Below, piece after piece: positions 1 through 10,530 of a stretch of DNA of 64,000 nucleotides; the stretch's first letter is position 1; every line of letters starts with the position of its first letter. The notes beneath the pieces are model-generated. The model saw only the letters and a program-made list of their open reading frames with translations. It was not told the origin of the DNA and searched no databases. Position numbers and translations under genes: made by a program. Source of the DNA: Lasiosphaeris hirsuta (lineage: Eukaryota; Ascomycota; Sordariomycetes; Sordariales; Lasiosphaeriaceae). The stretch covers positions 4,774,001 to 4,838,000 of the forward strand of contig JAUKUA010000001.1 in NCBI GenBank assembly GCA_030549175.1. Direction: 5' to 3'.

Positions 1-2135
1 CTGTAGGACCAAGCAGTCCCAAACTCGGTGCTTGGGGAGGATGTGAAGACTGTATGGGGATTTGCGTGTGTCCAAGGTGCGTAGTCGTAGTCGACATTGG
101 GGTCTAGGGACGAGGGAGGCAGCATGGGAATCTACAGCGAACGGATGATTAGTCTATGGCTATGGTGTGGACAGCGATGCGAAAAGGCCGTACCTGGTTC
201 ATGTCCATGTGCATGTCCTTGGGGAAAGCTTCAGACTTCATGCCAGGCATACTGTGACAAAGGCAAGCACTTGGCACGACTTATAACAGTGAACCGTCTG
301 GGGTGTTGATAGTGACGTCGCAATCCAAGTGGGATTGTAAGGGGCAAGGGGTTGAGGGCGAATGACGTAGGGTCACGTAGCGCGTCGCCAGAGAGGGATG
401 GGAATTGAAGATCGTGAGCGACGACATCATCAACCCCCCAAGAGTTGCATCGAGCGACCAAATCCCTTAAATACGGTTGCCATACTCCCATGCCGGCGAT
501 ATGTCCGGTGTGCGATTCTACAACCCGTATTCTGACCTCGATGTACCCTCGACAGCGATACATGCGGCGGTACATGAGGACTGCCTCGAAGGCCGTTCCA
601 GACTTTGCGACAGCTGCAGGAGCTGGGTGTCGCTGGTTCTGCGATTGGTGCTTGGCGATTCCCGGGCATGCCGTCGCGCGTGCATCGCTTGATGGCGCCA
701 CCTCCGCGGGAATCATATGCTGGGAATTTGGACAGTTCAGCTTCCCGCTGCTCGGGCACATGTCCGGTAGCGATTGCATACGCTAGATTGGTTAGATTGG
801 TCAAATGCCATGTGGTAAGACTGCATGGCGTCCAGGTGCGCGCTCTCGGGGTCGACTCCAATCGAGCGGAGACCCTGGCGCCTCCGCGGCGGGAGCTGCT
901 GGCAGGCTTGAAGTTAGATTTCCATTCTGTTGCGACGACAGCTGGAGCCCGCGAGCCCCCAAGCACAGGGCCCGAGACACTGGGAGCGGAATGGATGCCC
1001 TCGGAGACATTCCCGGCGGGGTCGTTTCCGCCCCACTACCTTACTTCCATTAGCCTCCGCTTCCCATCCCCCCTCCCCCACATTCCCGGCCCACGGATGT
1101 GATATTGGGATATAGTAGAGAAGATGAAAGGGGGAATAAAGCGCGAACATTGTCAGGTTCAACGTTTTCGTTGTCGTCGCTGGTGCCTCATTGGAAATAT
1201 GTGAGTCATGTGGGTCAGCGTGACCCGACTTCAGTTAGTTTGCGAGAGTTAGGGTTCACCATCCCTCCCCATGTGAAATTCGGCAGCGCGGCCCATCCCG
1301 TCCCGTGCTGGAGCATTGACGGGAAGAACCTACACACAGGGAGGCAGCGATGGCAGTGACATCAAGTTGCTCTTCATTTTGTGGAAACCGGATTTTGTAC
1401 CACAATGTCCAGACAACGGTGAAAATAACAATATCCTCGCGAGCTTATCAACATCTTTCTACTGGACGATTGAGTTTCCCAGAAGTAAGACATGCACGCT
1501 TCTCTCTTTGGGGGATTTGCAGTTGTGGCACCGAAAATTCCACCTTCATACATGAGATTGGCAGTTACAGATAAGCTTTGTCGGCATATTTACTGCATTG
1601 CGCTTTGTTTACCTTCTGGAATATCTATTTCAAGCGCTGCTAAGATCGGTCAAAGCCCGCCCGTCAAACTCATCGAATACGGAGAGCATAATAGCAGAGA
1701 TGTGGTCCGGGTGCGCAGGCTGATTGACGGAGGCGGTTGATACCGACTTGGCAATTTGACTCTCTCGGCGCTAGTTCCTGCGTCAGCGGCCACAGGGACC
1801 AATGCATGCAGAGTTCCTGGTGACGCAAACTTTCGAGGTTAAGCTTCCTGAGGTAATCCGAGCGATGATCTCTGCCGGACTCTGGTGGGGTAAGTAGGGT
1901 TGTTGTGAGAGGTAAAAGGGAAGGAGCTCCTCAGTCCAGTTTCCGTCGGAGGGTCTTCTGGCTCCAGTTTGTTTGTCTGTTTCAAGTTCCTGCTCAGGCG
2001 CCTTCCGCAGGCGGTGGGTGAATAACAAAGTAGCAGTCAAGGAAGCCACAGGTCTGAGCAACTTGAGGGACCTCATTTTCGTCTCTCTGGCTCGGAGACG
2101 CCTGCATTCTTGCATAATCTTGCGTGTGCATCGCC
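1..2135. other. gene-free stretch at left edge
   Basis: I see no convincing protein gene here. The open frames on both strands overlap each other, are short, and show no domain, signal peptide or fungal codon bias. The last part (about 1.9-2.13 kb) is presumably promoter and 5' leader of the carboxylesterase that starts at 2136. Confidence 0.5.
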
Positions 2136-3814
2136 ATGAGAGCCAATTTTGCCCTCTCGGCGCTTCTCGTTGCTTCATTCCCCTCGTTGGCATTGTGCGT
2201 GAACCCACTCGTCAACTTAACCTATAGCCAGTACATTGGCCAGCCCCTCGCCAATGGCATCACTCAGTGGCTCGGAATTCGCTATGCTGCGCCGCCTTTG
2301 GGCGACTTGAGGTTTGCGCCCCCGCAAGATCCACCATTTAGCGCCACTCCTCTAGTTGCAAAAAAGGTGCGATGCGCTTCTGTCCCTCTGTATCCATGCT
2401 GGAGCAACGTGGCTGACCTTCTCAACCCTCATAGCAAGGCAAATTCTGCTTGAAGACCAATGGCAACCCTTACACAACTGCGACTTCCGAGGACTGTCTA
2501 TTCCTTGATGTATATGCGCCGAGCAACGCGACAGCCCAGTCAAAGCTCCCCGTCTTCGTCTTCATCCAGGGCGGGGGCTTCAATAGCAACTCGGACCCGA
2601 ACATCAACGGCACTGGGCTGATTATGGCCAGTAACAACTCCATTATCTTTGTGACCTTCAACTACCGCGTTGGCCCCTACGGCTTTCTCACCGACGGGAA
2701 AAACACCACGGCGAACAATGGGCTTCGGGACCAGCGCAAAGTCCTTGAATGGGTGCAAAAGCACATCGCCAAGTTCGGAGGGGACCCAGATCATGTTGTC
2801 ATTGGGGGTGCCTCGGCCGGTGCCGCCAGCATCAGCTTGCACATGGTGGCGAACGGAGGCATAGACAGAGGTCTGTTCCACGCTGCGGCCGCTGAGTCGG
2901 TTGCCTTCCCCACGATCCTCACAGTCAGCGAATCACAATACCAATATGACAACCTGGCCATCCGGATGGGTTGCGCTGGAAACAATACGCTTTCCTGTCT
3001 CCGCTCAAAGACATCACTCCAGATACAAAAGCAGAACACCAACGTGCCCTATCCCGGCTCTTCAAACGCACCACTGTACATGTGGGGCCCCGTGATTGAC
3101 AATGACTTCCTTGTGGAGCTTCCTCACGTATCGTTCCTTGATGGGAGTTTCATCAAAGTCCCCGCCATCTTCGGAGACGACACCAACGGCGGCACCATAT
3201 TTGCACCGGACGGCACATCAACCAAGGGCGAGAGCAACCAGTTCATAAAAGATCAGTTTCCGTACATCACAGTCGAGCAGCTTGGTAAGCTGAATGAACT
3301 GTACCCGAACCCGGCACAAGATCTGTGTCCCAAATCAGGGTGCTGGTGGCGGCAATTGAGTAACGTGTATGGCGAGATGAGATACATGTGCCCTGGATTC
3401 CTCGTCAATACCGAAATGGTGCGCAACGGCGTCAATGCCTCGTACTCCTACCGCTGGAACGTGGAAGATGCTCAGCAAATGGCAGACGGACTCGGCGTGC
3501 CTCACACAGCCGAAGTAGACGCCTTGTTTGGGCCTTACAACACCCGCGGCCCGGCGCCGGCCAGTTACTTCCCCGGCGGCATAAACGCGCACGCCGTGCT
3601 CGTTATTCAGGGATACTGGGTTAGCTTCATCAAGACATTCGACCCAAATGCGTACCGGTGTTGTGGCTCGGCTGAGTGGAAGCCCTGGACTGAGAAGCTG
3701 AACCATCGGTTACTGTTTGATACCGGCGGCAAGACAAGCATGGAGTCGCTCGATGCCGGACTCAAGGAAAGGTGCCAGTATGTGGACAGCATCGCTGTAA
3801 GCCTCCATCAATGA
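2136..3814 (+). CDS. secreted type-B carboxylesterase/lipase (alpha/beta hydrolase)
   Basis: Two exons, 2136-2366 and 2435-3814, joined in phase 0 across a 68-nt intron (donor AAG|GTGCGA, acceptor ATAG), give 536 residues. The ATG at 2136 is chosen because it opens a clear signal peptide (MRANFALSALLVASFPSLALC). Family landmarks in order are GIRYAAPPLGDLRF, SEDCLFLDVYAP, the oxyanion-hole strand FVFIQGGGF, FVTFNYRVGPYGF, GLRDQRKVLEWVQKHIAKFG, and the nucleophile elbow with Ser204; the catalytic His is probably in PHTAEV. The elbow reads GASAGA where the family normally has GESAGA. Several NxS/T sequons fit secretion. By family it hydrolyses carboxylic esters; substrate cannot be told from sequence. 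The product is full length for the family. It stands alone on this strand, with the transposon and GH5 cellulase following at 4.7 kb. Confidence 0.93.
2367..2434 (+). other. intron of the carboxylesterase gene
   Basis: 68 nt, GTGCGA donor, TAG acceptor, with CTGAC as a likely branch site at about 2413. Removing it fuses ...LVAKK to QGKFCLKTNG without changing frame. Confidence 0.85.
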
Positions 3815-4690
3815 GACTGCCCTAGCGGACAATTGGTTGTTTTATTTGAGCCCACGTTTCAGTCAATAGCAGCCTTCCGTTTATCCCTATTGCTTTGCAT
3901 TCTTCATAGATTTTTGGAAGTTGATTGTGATGATTGCCTCCCGCAAGGGACACGAGCTGTCGCTTCATGAGGTATTTTAAAGCACTAGCTTTACCTTTGT
4001 GTCTTTTATGCCGTGCCTTTGTTGTAGCTGTCTCAAGTTAACAACGTCTGCGAAGGAATCCAGACCAAGGACGGAATGCACCGTGACCTGACCCAGGGGT
4101 TTCCACGCCAGGCGATTTCGGTGCATCGATCCCCGCGCATCGCCCTTCCCCTCAAATCGTGGTGCTAGATCGAGGCATCGTTAAAGTTTAGCGGTGGGCC
4201 TAACAGTGCTCACTCTCGCGCCGTCGGTTCGTGGGGACTGTTCAGGGGAGGAAAAGGAGCTTGCTTAGCTCAATGGTGGGACGTTTGAACCAACGCGATG
4301 CGGAGATTGTACATCCGCCCTCCATCATGGCACCCCGTCCGTTGATCATGAGGAAAAAGCGCGTCCACAACAAACCAAAACAAACTCTGGCGTCTTATTT
4401 TTCTCGCCGCAGTGCCGGCGAGCATCTGATTCGCCTCCCCCCCCCGAGTGCTAGGCTGGGGGTTGTTCAGTGGCCGCGGGCCGACGTGGGCGAAATTAGT
4501 CCTGTTCCGGAGCCCAGGTTCGTCTCTACCATCCCCCAGGCACCAACCAATATGGGAATCTCGGGGAGCGCTTCTCCATGCCAGGGTGTGAAGCGACGCC
4601 GACGGAGACCAGGTCAACGGGAGTCTTGACCCGGAAATGCCACATTCTCCACCATTCAAGACATGTTTCCCAGAAACCGGCGGCAGGCCC
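3815..4690. other. intergenic: esterase 3' flank and displaced upstream DNA of the cellulase
   Basis: There is no coding signal. The first ~200 bp are AT-rich and fit a 3' UTR/terminator. The remainder would have been the upstream regulatory DNA of the GH5 cellulase before the transposon inserted at 4691. A CTGGGG (CreA-type SYGGRG) match is present near 4455, but a match this short carries little weight. Confidence 0.4.
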
Positions 4691-4719
4691 CCAAGCGGGT
4701 GCCAAAATAAAAGGCAAAC
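4691..4719 (+). repeat. left terminal inverted repeat
   Basis: 29 bp, perfect inverted match to 6084-6112. The subterminal 20 bp to 4739 (AAACTGGTCTTGGCAAGT) is not found at the right end of this element but reappears inverted near 7802. Confidence 0.93.
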
Positions 4720-4862
4720 CAAACTGGTCTTGGCAAGTCGCACACCACTCTCGGCCACTATCAGCCACTATCAGGTGCCTAACAATTCGATCGCCTTCAG
4801 CTCACACCACCACAGAATTCGCACAACACTCCTTTCCACCAAAACAACACACACCCACACCA

Positions 4863-4866
<4 letters not shown>

Positions 4867-4908
<42 letters not shown>
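4867..4908. repeat. (CA)21 microsatellite inside the transposon
   Basis: 42 bp of uninterrupted CA between the left inverted repeat and the transposase, preceded by a degenerate CA-rich stretch from about 4845. Confidence 0.97.
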
Positions 4909-4910
<2 letters not shown>

Positions 4911-4989
4911 CAATGGATTGAATGGCTATCGACGATCTACACCATCCAACTCCTAAGAAGGCTGGGATATTAGGGGCCGCTTAAACCTC

Positions 4990-6016
4990 GAGAAGCACAA
5001 GATTCCATTTTTCAGGCGGGTATCTATCGAGATTTTGGCGTTTCTGCCCGGAAGGGCTGGCAAAAATCCTACAAGATGGCCGCGAACGAAGGCATCTCGA
5101 GTTCGTAACCCGAGGACAGAAACGACTCCTTTTACCAGATGATTTATTAGCTATGGAGAAGATCCTTTGGGAATTTGGCTTCCAAGCTCGTTCTTTAACT
5201 TGGCAAGGCCTTGCCTTAGAGGCAGGGATATCTGGGATTTCGTCACGAACCATCGAACGAGCGATGGGGACATTGAGCTATCAAAAATGCATCGCCTGTG
5301 AGAAAGGATTCGTTTCCCTAAATAACGCTAATAAACGGCGGGTCCAAGCTGCCAAACTCGCCCTCCAATATCATCCTCGCCCCGAGAATTGGCGGGATAT
5401 AAGATGGTCGGATGAATGCCATTTCGGAATTTCTTCAGAAGGTAAAATCCGAATTGTCAGAAAACCTGGGGAATGATATTGTCCAGATTGTATCCATTCT
5501 CCTGAGGAATCGACTAAAAGGAAAGATATCCACCGTTTTCACATCTGGGCCGCCATCGGATGGGATTTTAAATCGGAAATTCATTTCTATGAGGTCCCGA
5601 CAAATACAAACGGAAAGATCAGTTTACAAATCTATCGGGATGAGATTTTAGAAAAAGTTGTCAGCCCTTGGCTTCTCCATGGTGATCAATTCGTACTAGA
5701 AGAAAATGGTGACTCAGGAGTATGGAGGCAGGAAATACCAAACGAAATAATATCGTTGAAAATATGGAAGGAGAGCCATGGATTAAAGCAGTATTTTAAT
5801 ACTCCTGCTTCTCCAGATCTCTCTCCGATTGAGAATTGTTGGAGAGCTATAAAGCAGCATATTCGTTCTCATTATCGGCCTAGCTCTGATATGAAGAAGT
5901 TGATCCTGGAAGGATGGGAACGAATTGGTCAGCCCACAATCAACAGATATGTTGATTCTATGGTAACGTGGATGGAAGATGTGTTAGCGGGGGAGGTGGA
6001 AATGACTGGGTGGTAG
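4990..6016 (+). pseudogene. Tc1/mariner transposase, broken by a frameshift and one TGA
   Basis: The main frame (coordinate mod 3 = 2) is open from about 5020 to the stop at 6014-6016 except for one TGA at 5474-5476. N-terminal helix-turn-helix traces such as YRDFGVSARKGWQ lie in another frame (about 5025-5065), so one frameshift lies near 5065. The main frame then reads through MEKILWEFGFQARSLTWQ, MGTLSYQKCIACEKGF, the first catalytic block WSDECHFG (about 5408), RKPGE followed by the TGA, then FHIWAAIGWDFKSEIHFYEV and the last catalytic block SPDLSPIENCW. It ends in EMTGW at its stop. Around 5722-5757 the motif NNIVEN appears in a different frame, which suggests two compensating indels there. 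The TGA is one C-to-T change from CGA. It cannot encode an active enzyme as it stands. Confidence 0.85.
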
Positions 6017-6083
6017 GTAGTACAGATTAGATACCTGGATTTCTATGGAGAGCCCCACCTATTAATAAGTAGTTTGAAGTAAT

Positions 6084-6112
6084 GTTTGCCTTTTATTTTG
6101 GCACCCGCTTGG
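6084..6112 (-). repeat. right terminal inverted repeat
   Basis: 29 bp, perfect inverted match to 4691-4719. It ends 71 bp before the TATAAA at 6183 that serves the GH5 cellulase gene. Confidence 0.93.
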
Positions 6113-6182
6113 CCCCTGACATCATGCGGCACGCAATCGAGATGAGATTGAGGTGCATCGCCAGTGGAGGCGTAGCCCATGG

Positions 6183-6188
6183 TATAAA
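6183..6188 (+). promoter_or_regulatory. TATA box of the GH5 cellulase gene
   Basis: TATAAA 76 bp upstream of the ATG at 6264, which is a usual spacing for strongly expressed secreted-enzyme genes in ascomycetes. Only about 70 bp separate it from the transposon end, so nearly all upstream control DNA has been pushed 1.4 kb away. Confidence 0.6.
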
Positions 6189-6263
6189 GACCAAGCCGAT
6201 GCACCTCATGTCTGCTCTGTCTCAACACCAGCTAAGAATCTTATCAAGTTCCAAGCCGCGACA

Positions 6264-7517
6264 ATGAGGTCTTCCGTTCTTGCCGGCATCTTAGCCACCG
6301 CCACTGTCGCCCAGAAGGGTGCCTGGGAGCAATGTGGCGGTAGCGGCTACTCGGGGGTCAACACGTGTGTGTCTGGCTACACGTGCGTCTTCTCGAACAC
6401 TTGGTATTCACAGTGTCTTCCCGGCACCAATGCACCCGTGGCAACAACGCTCAAGACTTCGACGAAGACAACAAAGGCCGCTGCGACGACGACATCCGCC
6501 CCCTCAACGACAACAACGACTACGCCCACGAACCCCGGCAGGTTCAGGTGGCTCGGTGTCAACCAGGCCGGCGGAGAGTTTGGAGATGGCATCTTCCCCG
6601 GACGGTGTGGCACAGAGTTTACCTTCCCCGACAACTCGGCAATTCAGGTTTGTGCTATCGCCCAAGTTCGGTTTGACCTACAGGAACCTTTTCTGACTCG
6701 GTCGTTCTAGACTCTCATCGGCCAGGGCTACAACATCTTCCGTGTTGGATTCTCGCTCGAGCGCCTGGTGCCCAATACCCTGACATTGGCTCTGGATACT
6801 GGGTACCTGAAGAACCTGACTGCCACCGTCAACTACATGACCAATGCTGGCGCCTACGCTATCCTTGATCCTCACAACTATGGCCGTTATTATGGCAACG
6901 TCATCACCGACACTGCCGCTTTCCAAACCTTCTTCAACACCTTTGCCAAGCAGTACGTGTCCAACGCCAAGGTCGTCTTCGATACCAACAACGAGTACCA
7001 CACCATGAGCCAGGATCTCGTTTTGCAGCTCAACCAGGCCGCCATCAACGGCATCCGCGCCGCCGGCGCTACCTCGCAGTACATCCTGGTGGAGGGAAAC
7101 CAGTGGTCGGGCGCTTGGTCGTGGAACGCGACCAACACCAACCTCGTCTCCCTGACCGACTCGCAGAACAAGCTCGTCTACCAGATGCACCAGTACCTGG
7201 ACAGCTCCAGCTCCGGCACCAGCGTCAACTGCGTGTCTGCCGACATTGGCGTCCAGCGCGTCGTGGGCGCCACGGCCTGGCTCCGCGCCAACAACAAGGT
7301 CGGCATCCTGGGCGAGTTCGCCGGCGGTGCCAACAGCCTGTGCAAGACGGCCGTCGCCAACCTGCTCGACCATCTCAAGGCCAATAGCGACGTCTGGACC
7401 GGCGCTCTATGGTGGGCCGGCGGACCTTGGTGGGGCGATTACATGTACAGCTTCGAGCCCCCCTCTGGAATAGGCTATACCTACTACAACTCGCTGCTGA
7501 AGAACTATCTCCCGTAA
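6264..7517 (+). CDS. GH5 endo-beta-1,4-glucanase with N-terminal CBM1
   Basis: Exons 6264-6647 and 6711-7517 join in phase 0 across a 63-nt intron and give 396 residues. The ATG at 6264 is used because it opens a short signal peptide ([17 protein letters not shown]); an in-frame extension back to 6153 has no such merit. Next comes a CBM1 cellulose-binding module ([11 protein letters not shown], with Cys spacing and aromatic Tyr/Trp as usual), a Thr-rich linker, and the catalytic domain from [22 protein letters not shown] holds a conserved His, DTNNEYH the acid/base Glu223, and GILGEFAGG the nucleophile Glu330. It should cut internal bonds of cellulose outside the cell. It reads as intact and similar to Cel5A/EGII (GH5_5). 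The transposon immediately upstream may alter its expression. Confidence 0.96.
6648..6710 (+). other. intron of the GH5 gene
   Basis: 63 nt, CAG|GTTTGT donor and TTCTAG acceptor, with CTGAC near 6692 as branch site. Phase 0. Confidence 0.88.
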
Positions 7518-7942
7518 GGGGAGGGTTTGTCTTGCTGTCGACGTAAAGGGATTTTCGCATCCCAAGCGCTTTGCAGCTGGTCATTGACCAGACTTCTTTG
7601 TACATATTGTCTGTCTTGATCCCATCTCTGGATCATCGTATATAAGCATCTATCATTTACGACCGGTCTTTCCTGTGTATACAGATACTGCAAAATATAC
7701 AAATCTAACGACTTATCCTTGTCTAGATCATCTGGCTTTCATCAAGGCATCGCTTTGCTCTGTTTCTAAATACCACCCCCCACTCCTGAAACATCTTTTC
7801 CAACTTGTCCAAGACCAAGTTTAACTTGAATTTGCCTTTTATTTGCGCATCCTTTGCGCGTTTGAAGTGTCCTGTCTCGGCATGGTAAATGTTTTGTCCC
7901 TCCACCACATAAGCATCTGCATCAAGCTCCGCGGGGGATCCT
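7518..7942. other. GH5 3' flank with a transposon-end relic
   Basis: AT-rich 3' flank without coding signal. It contains the inverted-repeat relic listed at 7802-7857. Confidence 0.5.
7802..7857 (-). repeat. relic of a left transposon end, inverted
   Basis: Reading 7802-7857, ACTTGTCCAAGACCAAGTTT is followed by a short insert and then TTTGCCTTTTATTTGCGCAT. This aligns with the reverse complement of 4691-4739, including the 20 bp just inside the left inverted repeat. The outer end faces right. No transposase frame is attached. It could be a MITE fragment or the remaining end of another copy. Confidence 0.65.
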
Positions 7943-9890
7943 CTACCCCTGGTACCAAGAAGAAATCCTTCGCTCTACGAACTGTACCAGTGATTGCTTT
8001 TCGGAGGTTGTCTGTGTTTGTTCATCGACATACCACTCCCGCGTCTGTCCTCCGCTCTCACCGGGCCAGTCGCTTCGCACCTTGGAGACAATCAATTCCC
8101 ACAGCCAGCCCATGTTGGGACGTTTGTCGGGTTCGTCGGCCATGCACATCACAACGGTCTTTCGTAGCTCGTCGTCGATATGGGAGAAGCGGGGGTGGAG
8201 GAGGTAGCCGCCGTACGCCGACCATCTGGTAGTTGGGGGTTGTGGCGGCCCCGGATGTTTTTGGGGCGTAAGCATTCATGATGGATGGGTGGGGGACTCG
8301 CGCGGGGGGGCGGCGGAGGGTGATGAGGGAGAACATTATTTCTCTCTCATCTGCGGAAAAGGGGGGGGGAAGGGGGGGGGGTTAGAAGCGGGAAGACGAA
8401 AAGGGGCGGGGAGGTGTGCGCATACCTGGCCTATGCCGTAGAGGGTTGTCTTCCAGCTGTAATTTCCGGCGGCTTTCGGGTGGAACTTTGTTTCTCGGGA
8501 CGGCAGGCTGTCGATATAATCCCACTCGGGATGGAATTGCTCCTGTGTTTACGCCGGCACTGTTAGATATTGTATGCATATGGCCTCGGGCCAACTTGAA
8601 GCAGGGGGGACTCGCGTGCACGAGGAGTCCTCCGCTCCACTTGCCGACACGTCTAGGTACCACAACTTGATGCTGTCAGTCCCCAGTGTTAGCCAGATGA
8701 AAAAGCCAAATAAAGGGTGTAACAAAGGCTTACGGCTCCCGCTTCTTGATTGTTTTCATATTACTCCCCAAGCCGAGGTCGCCAATCTGGAAAAACGGAA
8801 TATTGTTAGTACTGATAGATGTAGCATTGGGGCTGGGGGGTAGGGTCCGACTTTGATAATGGGCATCAAAGTGTGCTGATTTTGGCCGTCATTAGAATCT
8901 CCAACGAGGACTGAAGACGTGTAAATAAGATGGTAGCAACGTTTGAGCGACAATATGAGCAGTTGGAGTACGCATACTGTTGAGTGGATCCAAATCAAAG
9001 TGAGTCCATTCAGCCCCGCGGTAGTCGAAGGGTGGGATCCTTCCGTCCACCGTCGGGCCTAGGTCGCCGCCTGTGCTCCAGTAGTTGTGCCAACCGACAA
9101 GTGGGTAGGCTGTGCCAGCTACGCCCTTGAACACTGCCGAGTTGTCAGAATCAAGCATAATCAGGGATCAAGGGGAGACGGGAGACTCACGGCACTCGAA
9201 CATTAGCCACAAGACTTTGTCTGAAAACCTGTCCTGTGGCTCGGCCTTGTGGCGGTTGATTACCCCCATCTTGGCGATCCATTTGTCCAGGTCGCCGCGG
9301 CTCATGACTTCGAGTATCAGCACACTGTCATCGTTGTCCACAATCTTTCGCTGGCTTTGCTCGACCTCTTCCCGTGTGAGATCCACAACAACCGGCGGTG
9401 CAGCGTCTTGATAAGGAGGGGGAGTAGGCGGGAGGGTCTCGTATATGGGCATGACGGTATCAGCTTCTTGATCAGGAGGGGGGGGGGGGGGGGGGGGGGT
9501 AGGCGTGGTGGTCTACGGATCGGACGCTTAATCTTGCGAGGTATTGGTAGGAAGATTCGTCGCCTTTCTGGCTGGATCACCTTAAAACTTCTCTTTCAGC
9601 GGCGAGGGAGCGGTACCTTGTCCCAGCCGCAAATGTGTCTGTGTTGTTGCATTCTTCTTCGGGGGTCGGGAGTGGCGTCTCTTCTACCCACATCCGACTC
9701 GCCGTGGTGGCGCTTCTCGCCCTTCGTCTCCGTGGTTCTGTCCTGGTCGCTGAGCTGCACCATCTGGACGAAGTGGCGGGATCCTGTGGTTTTCCTTCTC
9801 CCTTTTGAATTCGGTATTGTTCTGGACACGCTGTGTGTTCACCATGCTGCACTTGACGACGACGTCCTTGGTGGAAGAACATGATCCAGC
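7943..9890 (-). pseudogene. protein kinase-like gene, probably decayed
   Basis: Kinase pieces occur in the right order on the minus strand. An ATP-lysine strand DVVVKCSM lies near 9860 and HFVQMVQLSD near 9760 in another frame. The hinge SVLILEVMSRGDLDKWI lies in 9191-9452. Spliced from 9133-8978, 8910-8852 and 8786-8734 come LFKGVAGTAYPLVGWHNY, the catalytic-loop piece HFDLDPLNILVGDSNDG, and IGDLGLGSN in the DFG position. EQFHPEWDYIDSL follows near 8540, FSLITLRRPP near 8330, and VVMCMADEPDKRPNM to the stop at 7943. The introns 9134-9190, 8911-8977 and 8787-8851 have good borders. At least two frame changes (near 9765 and between 8320 and 8230, where a C7 run lies) have no intron to explain them. 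A G22 tract lies in its 5' part. The loop lacks a clear HRD. A sequencing error in the C7 run is possible. Confidence 0.6.
9408..9515. repeat. imperfect tandem duplication with a G22 tract
   Basis: TCTTGATAAGGAGGGGG...TAGGCGGGAGGGTCTCG (from 9408) is repeated as TCTTGATCAGGAGG + G run + TAGGCGTGGTGGTCTACG (from 9466). The second copy carries an uninterrupted run of 22 G at 9478-9499, which would code for a proline stretch on the minus strand in the kinase relic. Confidence 0.8.
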
Positions 9891-10330
9891 TCTGCTTCAG
9901 TGCGCGCGGAAGTGCGACTGAATGTGGCCAGCATAGTCGAGCTCTGGCTCGCCCATATTGGCCGCCATGGTTGAGGTTTGGGGGTCGCTTCAGGTGCCGT
10001 GTTTTAGTGTTTAGAGTACCTTGTAGAATGGCCAGGCCAGGTGCCCGGTCGGCAGGGGGTATAATACGAGCAGATGCAAACAAAGGTGTCACATTTGGCC
10101 AGCGATGTCCTGCTGGCCGGATTGGTCTACAAAAAGGTGTCAAAGAAAGATGCATCGACCACGTTGACTCGATGCCAATTCTGATTCTCAAATTGAATTT
10201 TTGTATCATTTTGCAGCACCGTCGCAGGCTCTATCCTATGTGCATCCAGAGAATGTGGCTCCCAAACGCGACCCGATGGGGTTGTCATGAACGCCAAGAC
10301 CCCCCTGAACAAACCCCAAGCGACTGTCCT

Positions 10331-10490
10331 TCAGGGCACTATCTCGGTTGGCAGCGGCACAATCGGTACGATGGATGTCACCGTCGTCGCTTTTGTCGGC
10401 ATGGCGCAGCGTCGCCATGTAAGTGTCCATTCGAGGCTTGTCGCATCGATGTAGCCAGTAGGCACATGAAATACCAACTGGGTAGTGGTG

Positions 10491-10530
<40 letters not shown>

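Larger units (their letters stand above)
4684..6119 (+). mobile_element. Tc1/mariner-like DNA transposon, non-autonomous by mutation
   Basis: The element is bounded by a perfect 29-bp inverted repeat: 4691-4719 (CCAAGCGGGTGCCAAAATAA, continuing AAGGCAAAC) is the reverse complement of 6084-6112. Outside it both ends continue imperfectly to CAGG/CCTG (4684, 6118), so the element is about 1.43 kb. The interior carries a (CA)21 microsatellite and a mutated DDE transposase on the + strand. The transposase part is visibly poorer in GC than its neighbours. No TA target duplication is visible at either edge, so the exact ends are uncertain. Size, terminal repeats and transposase type all fit Tc1/mariner. 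Confidence 0.88.

Noticed and set aside
6153..6263. Earlier start for the GH5 cellulase
   Set aside because: Would cover the TATA box and leader; the ATG at 6264 alone gives a signal peptide.
9577..10209. 210-codon minus frame as a gene of its own
   Set aside because: Its pieces make sense only as fragments of the kinase relic, in the wrong frame for much of its length.
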